NCBI GenBank assembly: GCA_913775725.1 | Contig: CAJYNG010000020.1 | Coordinates: 124,001-188,000, forward strand | Direction of reading: 5' to 3' | From: an uncultured Stenotrophomonas sp. | GTDB lineage: Bacteria > Pseudomonadota > Gammaproteobacteria > Xanthomonadales > Xanthomonadaceae | Length of the DNA stretch: 64,000 bases | In this document: positions 55,001-62,677 of the stretch, piece by piece | Position numbering within the stretch: the first letter of the stretch is position 1 | How the letters are laid out: every line of letters starts with the position of its first letter | Notes under the pieces: generated by a model | Told to the model about the DNA's origin: nothing | Seen by the model: only the letters and a program-made list of their open reading frames with translations | The model's database searches: none | Made by a program: the position numbers and the translations under genes

Positions 55001-55120
55001 TGGTGGCCGGCACGGACGATGCCGAAGACGGTGCGTGTGGATGGACGCAGCGTTTCCGACTTCGATGCCGAGGGTGTGCGGCTGGTGAAACCGTTCCGGA
55101 CACTGGAGGCGCGTTGGTAG
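52001..55120 (+). CDS. Secreted discoidin-domain glycosidase-like protein
   Basis: 1039 residues. A signal peptide (ATALLLAALASSAQAQT) is followed by an F5/8 type C (discoidin/CBM32-like) domain around residues 40-165, containing AISHLIDGDPKTVTGG, GHWFQIDLG and QARYLRLASPQ. The C-terminal half (about 590-960) looks like an (alpha/alpha)6 barrel: RNYNRSFIRDGMATSAVLLRMGEARVARDYLAWY, DDGSVNTGFGSDIEYDSQGQY and SYWDDYWGLKGWRDGAWLA, with acidic residues in usual catalytic positions. I cannot assign a GH family. A LacI-type operator suggests carbohydrate induction. GAGG precedes ATG 52001, and the TAG stop lies in a GTAG repeat. Confidence 0.85.
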   Translation: MTLRAERSKVSTPLFPLRPATALLLAALASSAQAQTLPPRSQWQASSSSQQVPAMAISHLIDGDPKTVTGGAFSPGHWFQIDLGAPTLLAGARLTWDVSNPEGYSLQTSLDGTQWQTAYTMADSLGDVETLYFAPRQARYLRLASPQRTSDWGVSIFEMEPLDSTLSARIGGVDAAQAAALWQGGSPVALPAGRGGSHTLEVTLPRAQSTAGLVVEWAAGARGAARLQAQDAQGRWQELAHDAQAADHEQSWLAADTAQSVRAFRLSVDGSAPKVARLRLLGPKAVMTPMKQYQIVASGAQRALFPASLQMQQTYWTAVGVHAGRQKSIFDEYGNLEAFKGAPLVQPIWRSADGRVAGAAEQPIQHALQDGWKPMPSATWSPQPGLELRSEVFAIERNGQPVTFLRHRLHNTGKTRIDGTLSLVVRPMQMNPPWQNGGLSPIRDVAIDGQAVRINGRTLLQSLTPVVASGAAAFGKDGAAEITATLAAGQLPSTQQARDDQGLASAALNYRVSLAPGTSDAVVVAFPLGTAATDANGVLPEAPALDLARLPRDANTAFDSLATQASADWQARLGQVGLRLPDPSLVDMLRAQAAYMLINQTGPAMQPGPRNYNRSFIRDGMATSAVLLRMGEARVARDYLAWYSEHGVHANGLVSPILNDDGSVNTGFGSDIEYDSQGQYVALVADVARLDGGPESVRDYLPKVKAALHFLQELRERTLVPGYKADQPSPERFAGILAPSISHEGYPSPTHSYWDDYWGLKGWRDGAWLADALGDHETAAWAREQYKLLYDALHASIRATMAWKGIDFIPSSADLGDGDPTGVSIALDPTGAQSVLPAEALRTTFARYLDDVRKRSQPGALYAYTPYEIRNVLSYVHLGQPQAADELLQGLLHDRRPLEWQVLAEVVHSRLRFPRYLGDMPHTWIGAEYGRTLFGMLMREDDDALSLLPGTPPSWVAGDGLAVERLPTAYGTLQMQARQRDGVLTVALGEGLRGGTVVKVWWPARTMPKTVRVDGRSVSDFDAEGVRLVKPFRTLEARW

Positions 55121-55261
55121 AGCAGCCGAGCATGGCTCGGCTCTACAAAAGGCAGACGCCACGCGTAGATCCACGCCATGCCTGGATGCTCCTGTAGAGT
55201 CGAGCCATGCTCGACTCATCGCGCATCGCGCGAACTGCAGCCGAGCATGGCTCGGCTCTAC
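55117..55261. repeat. Cluster of SMAG (GTAG) repeats
   Basis: Three elements: a hairpin at 55117-55146 (GTAG then AGCCGAGCATGGCTCGGCTCTAC-type stem); a degenerate GTAGATCCACGCC...GGAT element at 55165-55190; and an inverted pair at 55194-55261. The first supplies the TAG stop of the glycosidase-like gene. No gene lies in 55121-55294. Confidence 0.88.
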
Positions 55262-55294
55262 AATGACGGCGGTGGCGCCGGGCCACGCCCGGTG

Positions 55295-56272
55295 TCATTG
55301 CAGCGTCGGCAACCCCGGCGGATTGGTCTGCGACTGCGGCACCGCTTCCTCGGCCACGTTCCATCGTTTCAGCGCCTGCGCATAGGTGCCGCTGCCAATC
55401 TGGGTGTTCAATGCCTGGGTCACCGCATCGGCCAGGCCGCTGCCCTTGCGCGTGGTCACCGAAATCGCCGCCGCATTCGGCCAGCCACCAGGGAACAAGC
55501 CCACACGCCGCACCTTGCCGTCGCGTGCCGAGTACGCGCCGGTGGCATTGGGCTCGAACGAGACATCGGCACGGCCGGTGATCACCGCCAACCGGCCGAC
55601 CACGGCATCATCGAAGTACTGATACTCGACTGGCTTCAAGCCAGCAGCAATGTTCTGCTGGTCCCACTGCCGCAGGATCTGGTCCTGGTTGGTGCTGGCA
55701 CCCACCACCACCTTCAGCCCGGCGACATCGGCCGGCTTCTCGATCTTCTGGATCGGCCCATCTGTACGCGTGTAGATGCCCAGCAGGTCGTAACGGTAGC
55801 TGGAGAAATCGAATTTCTTCTTGCGCTCCTCGGTGACCGTCACATTGGACAGCACCGCATCGTACTTGCCCGATTCCAGCCCCAGCGGCCAGTCCGGCCA
55901 AGCCACCGGTACGATCACCAGCCTCAGGCCCAACCCATCGGCGATCAGCCGCGCGATGTCCGGCTCGATGCCGACCACGTCCTTGCTGTCGGCACCATAG
56001 TCGGCCAGCGGCAGCTGCCCCGGATGTGTAGCCACGGTGAACGCCCCGGGCGTGACGAAGCGGTAGCCGGTCGGAATCAATGCCTGCGCCTTCGGGTCGA
56101 ACGTGCCCTTCAGCACGGCCGTGTTCGCACCGGCCAGGCTGGTCGCGGCCACGGCGCCGGCATCCGGTGCCTGGCGTACGCGCGAATAGACGATGCCGGC
56201 GATGCCGATGACCAGCACGCCCACGATCAACAGGGTGCTGCGCGAGGGGCGACGCGGTGCTGCAGGGCTCAT
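55295..56272 (-). CDS. Amino-acid ABC transporter substrate-binding protein
   Basis: 325 residues. An uncleaved-looking N-terminal helix (STLLIVGVLVIGIAGIVYS) anchors or exports it. The SBP_bac_3 fold is clear: GYRFVTPGAFTVATHP, VVGIEPDIARLIADGLGLRLVIVPVAWPDWPLGLESGKYDAVLSNVTVTEERKKKFDFSSYRYDLLGIY, then VVVGASTNQDQIL. The glutamine/cystine-type family binds amino acids in the periplasm. As the last gene of the sulfur-compound operon, it likely captures an S-substituted cysteine for the transporter at 56290. GAAGGA precedes the ATG. Confidence 0.92.
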   Translation of the reverse strand: MSPAAPRRPSRSTLLIVGVLVIGIAGIVYSRVRQAPDAGAVAATSLAGANTAVLKGTFDPKAQALIPTGYRFVTPGAFTVATHPGQLPLADYGADSKDVVGIEPDIARLIADGLGLRLVIVPVAWPDWPLGLESGKYDAVLSNVTVTEERKKKFDFSSYRYDLLGIYTRTDGPIQKIEKPADVAGLKVVVGASTNQDQILRQWDQQNIAAGLKPVEYQYFDDAVVGRLAVITGRADVSFEPNATGAYSARDGKVRRVGLFPGGWPNAAAISVTTRKGSGLADAVTQALNTQIGSGTYAQALKRWNVAEEAVPQSQTNPPGLPTLQ

Positions 56273-56289
56273 GGTGTTCCTTCGGGGGT

Positions 56290-58035
56290 TTACAGGGTCT
56301 TGGCCAGGAAATCGGCGGTGCGTTGCTGGCGCGGGCGCTCGAACAGGGCCTCGGGCGTGCCCTGCTCGATCACCCGGCCCTGGTCCATCATCACCACGTG
56401 GTCGGCCACGCGGCGCGCGAAGCTCAGTTCATGGGTGACGATCACCAGCGTGGTGCCGGAGCGGGCCAGTTCTTCGATCACGCTCAGCACCTCGGCCACC
56501 AGTTCCGGGTCCAACGCCGACGTGGGTTCGTCGAACAGCAGCACCTTCGGCTGCAGCGCCAGTGCCCGCGCAATCGCGATGCGCTGCTGCTGGCCACCGG
56601 ACAGCTGGCGCGGGAACGCATCAGCCTTGTCGGCCAGGCCGACCCGCTCCAGCAGCGTCCGCGCCTGCTGCTCGGCCTGCGCGCGCGGCACGCCACGCAC
56701 CGCGATCGGTGCCTCGATGATGTTCTCCAACGCGGTCAGGTGCGGGAACAGGTTGAAGCCCTGGAACACCATGCCCACTTCCGCACGACGGCGGCGGATC
56801 TCGCGCTCGGGCAGTTCGTACAAAGTGTCACCCTCGCGGCGGTAGCCGATCAGCTGGCCGCCGACGGTCACGTAACCGCCGTCGGCGCGTTCCAGGTGGT
56901 TGATCAGCCGCAGCAGCGTGGACTTGCCGGCGCCCGAAGGGCCGATCAGCACGGTCACGCTGCCTGCGCGCAACTCCAGGTTCACGTCTTCCAGCACCGC
57001 CTGATCGCCGAACGTCTTGCCTACGCCGTGCAGCGACACCGCAGCGCCCTCGCCCGCTTCAACCTGAGTAGCGATGCGCGGGCGGCTGGTCACGCGCGGT
57101 GCTGTGTCACCGGGTATGCGCGGCGCCGACGATACCCGCGACACCGAGCGCTCGCGCTGCAGCTGGCCGCGCGCGAAGCGCTGTTCCACGCGCCGCTGCA
57201 GCAGCGACAACACGGTCAGGATCACCAGGTACCAGACCGTGGCCACCATCAGCAGCGGCACCACTTCCAGATTGCGGCGATAGATCACCTGCACGGTGTA
57301 GAACAGCTCCGGCAGCGCCAGCACGTAGACCACCGAGGTGCTCTTGGCCAGGCCGATCACATCGTTGAACGCGGCCGGCAGGATCGAACGCATCGCCTGC
57401 GGCAGGATGATGCGGCGCACCTGGCGGCCACGCGGCAGGCCAAGCGCGGCCGCGGCCTCGTACTGGCCGTGGTCGACCGACAGGATACCGCCGCGGATCA
57501 CCTCGGCCGAGAACGCCGCCTGATTCAAGGTAAGACCCAGCACCGCAGCGGTGAACACACCGATCAGCTGCGTGGTCGGGTACGAGAACAGGCTGATGCC
57601 GGTGAACGGCACGCCCAGCTCGATGGTGCTGTACAGGTAGCCCAGGTTGTTCAGCAGCAGCAACAGCACCAGCAGCGGGATCGAACGGAACAACCACACG
57701 TAGCCCCACGACACCGCCGACAGCAGTGGCGAACCGGAGACGCGGGCCAGGGCCAGCAAGGTGCCCAGTGCGAAACCGAGTCCGGTACCGAGTGCGGTCA
57801 GCAGCAACGTGCGCCCCAGGCCTTCCAGCACCGGACGTGCGAAGAACCACTCGGCGAACGTGCCCCAGCCCCAGCGCGGATTGCCCAGCACAGACTGCAG
57901 CCCGATCAGGATCAGCGCCAGTGCCAATACCGTGCCGAACACTTGCAGCGGATGCCGGGCCGGCACGATTTTCAGCGCCGGTGCTGGCGCCGGACGAGCG
58001 GCGATGCCCTCCAGCGCGGTCGAGGGCGTGCTCAT
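56290..58035 (-). CDS. Fused amino-acid ABC permease and ATPase
   Basis: 581 residues joining two normally separate subunits. The permease (about 10-300) has the HisM-type EAA loop QYEAAAALGLPRGRQVRRIILPQAMRSILPAAFN. After a linker, the ATPase (about 335-580) has Walker A (LIGPSGAGKSTLLRLI), Q-loop (GMVFQGFNLFPHLTALEN), signature (LSGGQQQRIAIARAL), Walker B (VLLFDEPTSALDPE) and the switch His in IVTHELSF. It matches the yxeN-yxeO and ytmL/M-ytmN pairs of B. subtilis fused into one chain. It overlaps the GNAT stop by four bases. Confidence 0.95.
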   Translation of the reverse strand: MSTPSTALEGIAARPAPAPALKIVPARHPLQVFGTVLALALILIGLQSVLGNPRWGWGTFAEWFFARPVLEGLGRTLLLTALGTGLGFALGTLLALARVSGSPLLSAVSWGYVWLFRSIPLLVLLLLLNNLGYLYSTIELGVPFTGISLFSYPTTQLIGVFTAAVLGLTLNQAAFSAEVIRGGILSVDHGQYEAAAALGLPRGRQVRRIILPQAMRSILPAAFNDVIGLAKSTSVVYVLALPELFYTVQVIYRRNLEVVPLLMVATVWYLVILTVLSLLQRRVEQRFARGQLQRERSVSRVSSAPRIPGDTAPRVTSRPRIATQVEAGEGAAVSLHGVGKTFGDQAVLEDVNLELRAGSVTVLIGPSGAGKSTLLRLINHLERADGGYVTVGGQLIGYRREGDTLYELPEREIRRRRAEVGMVFQGFNLFPHLTALENIIEAPIAVRGVPRAQAEQQARTLLERVGLADKADAFPRQLSGGQQQRIAIARALALQPKVLLFDEPTSALDPELVAEVLSVIEELARSGTTLVIVTHELSFARRVADHVVMMDQGRVIEQGTPEALFERPRQQRTADFLAKTL

Positions 58036-58583
58036 GCGTGGGCCCCTTGCAGCTGGGTCTGCGCAGGCACGATGACGGGCGCCGGTGCCCGCAGGTGCTT
58101 TTCGAACGGCAGATGCGCAACCGTTTCCGGGTCGGCATCCAGATCGAACAGCGCGGTGTAGCCATGGCTGAGGTACAGGCCAACAGCTTCAGGCTGGCGG
58201 AAGCCCGTCGTCAGGAACACCCGCCGGTACCCCTGCCGCGCCGCCTGGTCTTCCAGCTCCTGCAGCACGCGCCGCGCGATGCCCTGCCGGCGCAACCCGG
58301 GCAGCGTCCAGATTCGCTTGAATTCGGCGGTATCCGGGTCTCGGTGCGGCATGAACGCGCCACCGGAGATCGCCACACCGTCACGCAGCAGCAATACAAA
58401 CGCCCCTACCGGCGCAGCAAAGGCCTGCGCCGGATAGCGCTGCAGCTCCTCGCGAGCGCTGCCACCGATGCGTCGACGCACGTCGGCGTAGCGGCTGTCG
58501 TACTCCTGTTCAAGACCGTCGAACAGGGGCCGCGCCAGCGGATCATCCACCGAGGTATAGAGGAAGCGTTCGTCGCTGCTCAT
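58032..58583 (-). CDS. GNAT acetyltransferase, candidate S-substituted cysteine N-acetyltransferase
   Basis: 183 residues from ATG 58583, which overlaps the amidohydrolase stop (ATGA); AAGGA lies six bases upstream. Motif A: FKRIWTLPGLRRQGIARRVLQELEDQAARQGYRRVFLTTGFRQPEAVGLYLSHGYTALF. In the B. subtilis ytm and yxe operons a GNAT protein N-acetylates S-substituted cysteine before oxygenation; the same gene company here supports that role by inference. The longer frame to 58625 lies inside the amidohydrolase gene. Confidence 0.9.
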   Translation of the reverse strand: MSSDERFLYTSVDDPLARPLFDGLEQEYDSRYADVRRRIGGSAREELQRYPAQAFAAPVGAFVLLLRDGVAISGGAFMPHRDPDTAEFKRIWTLPGLRRQGIARRVLQELEDQAARQGYRRVFLTTGFRQPEAVGLYLSHGYTALFDLDADPETVAHLPFEKHLRAPAPVIVPAQTQLQGAHA

Positions 58584-59800
58584 GTCGCATCCTTCACCAG
58601 ATAGTCTTCGGCCAGCCGCGCCCACAGGCTGGCGGCGGGTGCGATGGCCGCATCGTTGAACACGTAGCGCGGGCTGTGCAGCGGCGCGCTGTCGCCGTTG
58701 CCGACGAACACGAAGCTGCCCGGTCGTGCCTGCAGCAGGAACGCAAAGTCCTCGCTGGCAGTGCGCGGTGCGAATTCGGGCACCACCTGCTCGCTGCCGA
58801 ATCCCTGCACGGCAACTTCACGGATGTAGGCAGTCTGCTGCGGATGGTTGATCACGCTGGGGAAGCCGCGCGGGAATTCGATCTCGGCGCGTGCACCGAA
58901 CGCGGCGGCGGTCTGCTCGGCAATCTCGGTGACCCGGCGGCGCAACGTGTCGCGCACTTCCGGCAGGTAGGCGCGCACGGTCAGCTTCAGCTCGACCACG
59001 TCCGGAATCACATTGGCGGCCTGCCCGCCGTGGATCGAGCCAACAGTGACCACGCCCATCTGCCGTGGATCGACATTGCGTGACACCACGCTCTGCAGCG
59101 CGGTGATGATGTGCGCCGCCACCAGGATCGGATCCACGCTGCCCTGTGGTTCAGCGCCATGGCCCCCCTTGCCGATCACCTTCAGCCGTGCCCAGTCCAC
59201 CGACGCCATCGCCGGGCCATCGACGAAACCGAAGTGGCCCACCGGCACGCCCGGCCAATTGTGCAGCCCATAGATCGCATCCACCGGGAAGCGCTCGAAC
59301 AGGCCGTCGGCAATCATCTTCGAAGCACCCGAACCGGTTTCCTCGGCCGGCTGGAACACCAGCTGCAGGGTGCCGTCGATATCACCGTGATGGGCCAGAT
59401 AGTGCGCAGCGGACAGCAGGATGGCGGTATGCCCATCGTGGCCGCAGGCATGCATCAGGCCCTCAGTCTGGCTGGCGTAGGCCAGGCCGGAGTCCTCGTG
59501 AATCGGCAGTGCATCGATGTCGGCGCGCAGACCGAGACGACGGCTGCCCTGCCCGCGCTGCAGCGTACCGACCACGCCGGTGCCACCGAGGCCGGTGGTC
59601 ACCTCGTAGCCCCATTGCTGCAGCAGCTCGGCCACACGGGCGCTGGTGCGATGCTCCTCGAAGGCCAGCTCCGGGTGCCGGTGCAGGTCATGACGGATCG
59701 CAATGGCGGCCTCGGCCCGTGCCGCGATCTCGGGCAATATGCCCGTCGTTTGGGAATTCCGCCGGGCATGGCCTGGCACTACTGCGGATTCTCCGCTCAT
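58580..59800 (-). CDS. M20-family amidohydrolase, candidate N-acetylcysteine-type deacetylase
   Basis: 406 residues from ATG 59800, preceded by GGTGGGG. Metal and catalytic motifs: RHDLHRHPELAFEEHRTS, the bridging LMHACGHDGHTAILL, the general base pair in FQPAEETGSGA, a dimerisation domain with GKGGHGAEPQGSVDPI, and the final His near APLHSPRYVFND. This matches the hippurate hydrolase/YxeP/YtnL branch, which removes an N-acyl group. In this cluster it would release cysteine from N-acetylcysteine at the end of the pathway. It starts five bases from the stop of the monooxygenase. Confidence 0.93.
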   Translation of the reverse strand: MSGESAVVPGHARRNSQTTGILPEIAARAEAAIAIRHDLHRHPELAFEEHRTSARVAELLQQWGYEVTTGLGGTGVVGTLQRGQGSRRLGLRADIDALPIHEDSGLAYASQTEGLMHACGHDGHTAILLSAAHYLAHHGDIDGTLQLVFQPAEETGSGASKMIADGLFERFPVDAIYGLHNWPGVPVGHFGFVDGPAMASVDWARLKVIGKGGHGAEPQGSVDPILVAAHIITALQSVVSRNVDPRQMGVVTVGSIHGGQAANVIPDVVELKLTVRAYLPEVRDTLRRRVTEIAEQTAAAFGARAEIEFPRGFPSVINHPQQTAYIREVAVQGFGSEQVVPEFAPRTASEDFAFLLQARPGSFVFVGNGDSAPLHSPRYVFNDAAIAPAASLWARLAEDYLVKDAT

Positions 59801-59804
59801 CGTC

Positions 59805-61148
59805 TTACCCCACCTTCCGCGCCGGCTCGGCATCGGTCGAATGACGGCTGGCTTTGTACGGCAGGCCCAGATGTTCGCGCAGGGTCTGCCCTTCCAGCTC
59901 GCGCTGGTGGTAGCCGCGCACCTGCAGGATCGGCAGCACCTGGGTCACGAAATCGTCCAGGCCTTCGCGCTGTGCGGCGAATCCAAGAATGAAACCGTCG
60001 CTGGCACCGGCATCGAACCAGCGGATCAGCTCATCGGCCACGTGCTCCGGCGTACCGATGAAGTTCGGTCGCGGGCTCACTGCTTCCAGTGCCACCTGGC
60101 GCAGGCTCAGGCCTTTCTCACGCGCATCCTGCTTGATGCGGTCGGTGGTGGAACGGAACGAGTTGCTGCCGATCTCACCCAGCTCTGGGAAGGGAGCATC
60201 CGGATCGTACTGGCTGAAATCATGGTGATCGAAGAAGCGGCCAAGATAGGCCAGCGCATCCTCAAGCGTGGCCAGTGCGGCGATTGCCTGGTACTTGGCT
60301 TCGGCCTCCTCGGCAGTACGGCCGACAATGGGGCCGATACCCGGGAAGATCTTCACGTCATTGCCGCTGCGGCCGTGCGCGATCGCCGAGTTCTTCACCT
60401 TCTGTGTGAACGAGCGCGTTTCTTCCAGCGACGGCGAATGGGTGAACACCGCGTCGGCGTACTTGCCGGCCAGTGCGATGCCATCGTCGGACGAACCCGC
60501 CTGGAAGATCACCGGCTGGCCCTGCGGCGAGCGCTGGATGTTGAGCGGCCCTTCCACCTGGAAGAAGCGACCCTTGTGGTCGAGGCGGCGGAATTTCTCC
60601 GGCGCGAAGAACGTGCCGCTGTCGCGCTCACGCACGAAAGCGTCGTCGTCCCAGGAATCCCACAGCCCTTGCACCACGTCCAGATACTCGTCGGCGATCT
60701 GGTAGCGCAGCGCGTGCTCCGGGTGTGGCCGGCCGTAGTTACGGCCAGAACCTTCCAACGGCGAGGTCACCACGTTCCAGCCGGCGCGGCCGCCGCTGAG
60801 CAGATCCAGCGAGGCGAACTGGCGGGCCACGGTGAACGGGTCGCTGTAGGACGTCGACAAAGTACCCGCCAATCCGATCTTCCTGGTTGCCGTGGCCAGC
60901 GCCGACAGCAACGAGATCGGCTCGAAGCGGTTGAGGAAGTGCGGGATCGACTTCTCGTTGATGTACAGGCCGTCGGCCACGAAGCCGAAGGCGATGCCGT
61001 TATCCTCGGCCGTGCGCGCGATGTCGATGTAGAACTGCAGGTTGACGCTGGCATCGGCAGGATTGGAGGGATGCTTCCAGGCATGCATGTGGCTGCCGGG
61101 GCCCTGCAGCATGATGCCGAACGGAATGTGGCGCGGGGTGGTGCTCAT
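59805..61148 (-). CDS. FMN-dependent monooxygenase, NtaA/SnaA/DszA/SoxA family (CmoJ/YxeK-like)
   Basis: 447 residues, the length of B. subtilis CmoJ and YxeK. Luciferase-like barrel: IPFGIMLQGPGSHMHAWKHP, FGFVADGLYIN, LAGTLSTSYSDPFTVARQFASLDLLSGGRAGWNVVTSPLEGSGRNYG, and GQPVIFQAGSSDDGIALAGKYADAVFT. These are hallmarks of reduced-FMN monooxygenases that cleave C-S or C-N bonds. Its expected substrate is an N-acetyl-S-substituted cysteine, inferred from the neighbours. An AGGAG site precedes ATG 61148. It needs reduced FMN, for which the reductase at 62678 is the obvious source. Confidence 0.93.
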   Translation of the reverse strand: MSTTPRHIPFGIMLQGPGSHMHAWKHPSNPADASVNLQFYIDIARTAEDNGIAFGFVADGLYINEKSIPHFLNRFEPISLLSALATATRKIGLAGTLSTSYSDPFTVARQFASLDLLSGGRAGWNVVTSPLEGSGRNYGRPHPEHALRYQIADEYLDVVQGLWDSWDDDAFVRERDSGTFFAPEKFRRLDHKGRFFQVEGPLNIQRSPQGQPVIFQAGSSDDGIALAGKYADAVFTHSPSLEETRSFTQKVKNSAIAHGRSGNDVKIFPGIGPIVGRTAEEAEAKYQAIAALATLEDALAYLGRFFDHHDFSQYDPDAPFPELGEIGSNSFRSTTDRIKQDAREKGLSLRQVALEAVSPRPNFIGTPEHVADELIRWFDAGASDGFILGFAAQREGLDDFVTQVLPILQVRGYHQRELEGQTLREHLGLPYKASRHSTDAEPARKVG

Positions 61149-61166
61149 GGGAATCGCTCCTGCAGG

Positions 61167-62144
61167 TCAGGCCACCGCCGCGCGTGGCGCGGGCGACAGC
61201 AGCTCAAGGGAAGTCAGGCGTGCGTCGAGGTCAGCCACTGGCGCGTCGAGGACGAATTCGCCCACGCCGAAGCGCCGATGCAGCGCATCCAGTTCGTCAC
61301 GCACGTGCTGCGCATCACCGGACAACACGCTCGGGCGCGTTTCCTCGATGCGGAAGTCGGCCACACCCACCTGCCGCGCGTACTCGGCAGCCGCCTCGGG
61401 GCTGGGCAGGTTCACCGTCTGCCCGGGACCGAGGTGCAGCTTGTAGACGCGCAGCGCACCGATGTGACGCGCAGCGGCTTCCGCAGTCGGTGCAGCAAAG
61501 GCCACCGTAGCCAGCAGCGGGGGCTGCGAGGAGATGCTGCGATAGGCGTCGAACGCCGCCTCGATGTGCTTTGGATCACCATCGAAGTGCGCGGCGTAGA
61601 CGAAGCGCCAGCCGAGCTCGGCGGCCTGCTGCGCGCTCTGCGGGCTTGCGCCGAGCAGGAAGCGCTCCGGCGCCTGCTGCGGGATCGGGCGTGCCAACGC
61701 GTCGGTTCCGGCGCCGGACAGATAGCCCTCCAGATCGCGTAGTTGCTGGTCGAAGTCGGCGAACGCTGGGCGTCCGGCCGCCAACGCAGCGGTCGAGGCC
61801 GGCAGGCCGCCCGGCGCCTTGCCCACGCCCAGATCCACGCGCCCTGGCGCCAACGCTGCCAGCAGGTTGAAGTTCTCCGCCACCTTGTACGGCGCGTAGT
61901 GGCGCAACATCACCCCGCCGCTGCCGATGCGGATGCGCCGGGTCTGCGCCAGCACCCAGGCCGCCAGCACTTCCGGTGCAGGGCTGGCCAACGTCGGTGC
62001 GGCATGGTGTTCGGCAAACCAGTACCGGTGATAGCCCAGCTGTTCGGCGCGCTGCGCCAGCTGCAGGCTGTTGCGCAGCGCCTGCTCCGGTGAAGCGCCT
62101 TCGGCCACCGGGCTCTTGTCCAGCACGCTGATCAGGTAGCTCAT
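61167..62144 (-). CDS. Luciferase-like flavin monooxygenase (YtmO-like)
   Basis: 325 residues. LLM-class features: ISVLDKSPVAEGASPEQALRNSLQLAQRAEQLGYHRYWFAEHHAAPTLASPAPEVLAAWVLAQTRRIRIGSGGVMLRHYAPYKVAENFNLLAALAPGRVDLGVGKAPGG. This belongs to the MsnO8/YtmO group, which differs from the NtaA-type enzyme next door. B. subtilis carries the same pair of unlike monooxygenases (ytmO, ytnJ) in one operon. The second oxygenase may process a related S-substrate or an intermediate. GAGGA precedes ATG 62144. Confidence 0.92.
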   Translation of the reverse strand: MSYLISVLDKSPVAEGASPEQALRNSLQLAQRAEQLGYHRYWFAEHHAAPTLASPAPEVLAAWVLAQTRRIRIGSGGVMLRHYAPYKVAENFNLLAALAPGRVDLGVGKAPGGLPASTAALAAGRPAFADFDQQLRDLEGYLSGAGTDALARPIPQQAPERFLLGASPQSAQQAAELGWRFVYAAHFDGDPKHIEAAFDAYRSISSQPPLLATVAFAAPTAEAAARHIGALRVYKLHLGPGQTVNLPSPEAAAEYARQVGVADFRIEETRPSVLSGDAQHVRDELDALHRRFGVGEFVLDAPVADLDARLTSLELLSPAPRAAVA

Positions 62145-62158
62145 GGTCGTGTCCTCGC

Positions 62159-62521
62159 TCAGGGGTGGGCCACGGGAATGCCGAGCAATCCGTTCAGCGC
62201 GGCCAGGATCGGTTCGGCACCGGAGATGTACTGGCGGTCCTGGTGCGCGCCACTGGCAAGTTCGCTGCGCACGCCCTGCGGCAGCACCAGCTTGGGCAGC
62301 GACTGGTCCTGCTCGCCGATCTCGGCGATCACCTCGCGGCGCGGCCGCGCGAAGCCGATGCGGCGCACGTCCAGCTGCGCGCCCAGGCCGTCGATGCTCG
62401 ACAGGGCACCTTCCAGCAACAGGCTGTGCCGGCAGAAGAAGCGCTGGCCGGGAATCTGGCCGTCCTCGAACTCGCGGTCGAGCAGGAACAGGATGGGTTT
62501 GCTTGCTGCGTCGAGCGTCAC
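62159..62521 (-). CDS. DUF3088 protein with a thioredoxin-like CxxS motif
   Basis: 120 residues from GTG 62521, with GAGGA eight bases upstream. The opening PILFLLDREFED, the segment RFFCRHSLLLEGALSS and LDVRRIGFARPRREVIAEIGEQDQSLPKLVLPQG resemble a compact thioredoxin or glutaredoxin fold, with CRHS at the redox-motif position and a plausible cis-Pro in SLPKLVL. DUF3088 itself has no assigned function. In B. subtilis the corresponding operon encodes the redoxin-like YtnI (CmoI), so this may be its counterpart. It ends 14 bases before the monooxygenase gene. Confidence 0.8.
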   Translation of the reverse strand: MTLDAASKPILFLLDREFEDGQIPGQRFFCRHSLLLEGALSSIDGLGAQLDVRRIGFARPRREVIAEIGEQDQSLPKLVLPQGVRSELASGAHQDRQYISGAEPILAALNGLLGIPVAHP

Positions 62522-62677
62522 TGGGTGGTCCTCATCTGTGCCGGCAATGCGATGCCGCTTCGATATCGATGCTAGAGATGCCAGCGGCTGCCACAGCGAT
62601 GCCAGGCGACAATCGGCGGTCAGATCCGGCCATGCAGATGCGCCTTGGCCATATGCAAAACGCCGCCGGTTATGGCA

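Noticed and set aside
56257-61742. Plus-strand frames of 634 and 679 codons
   Set aside because: They are antisense to the ABC fusion and to the monooxygenase genes; no domain is visible.
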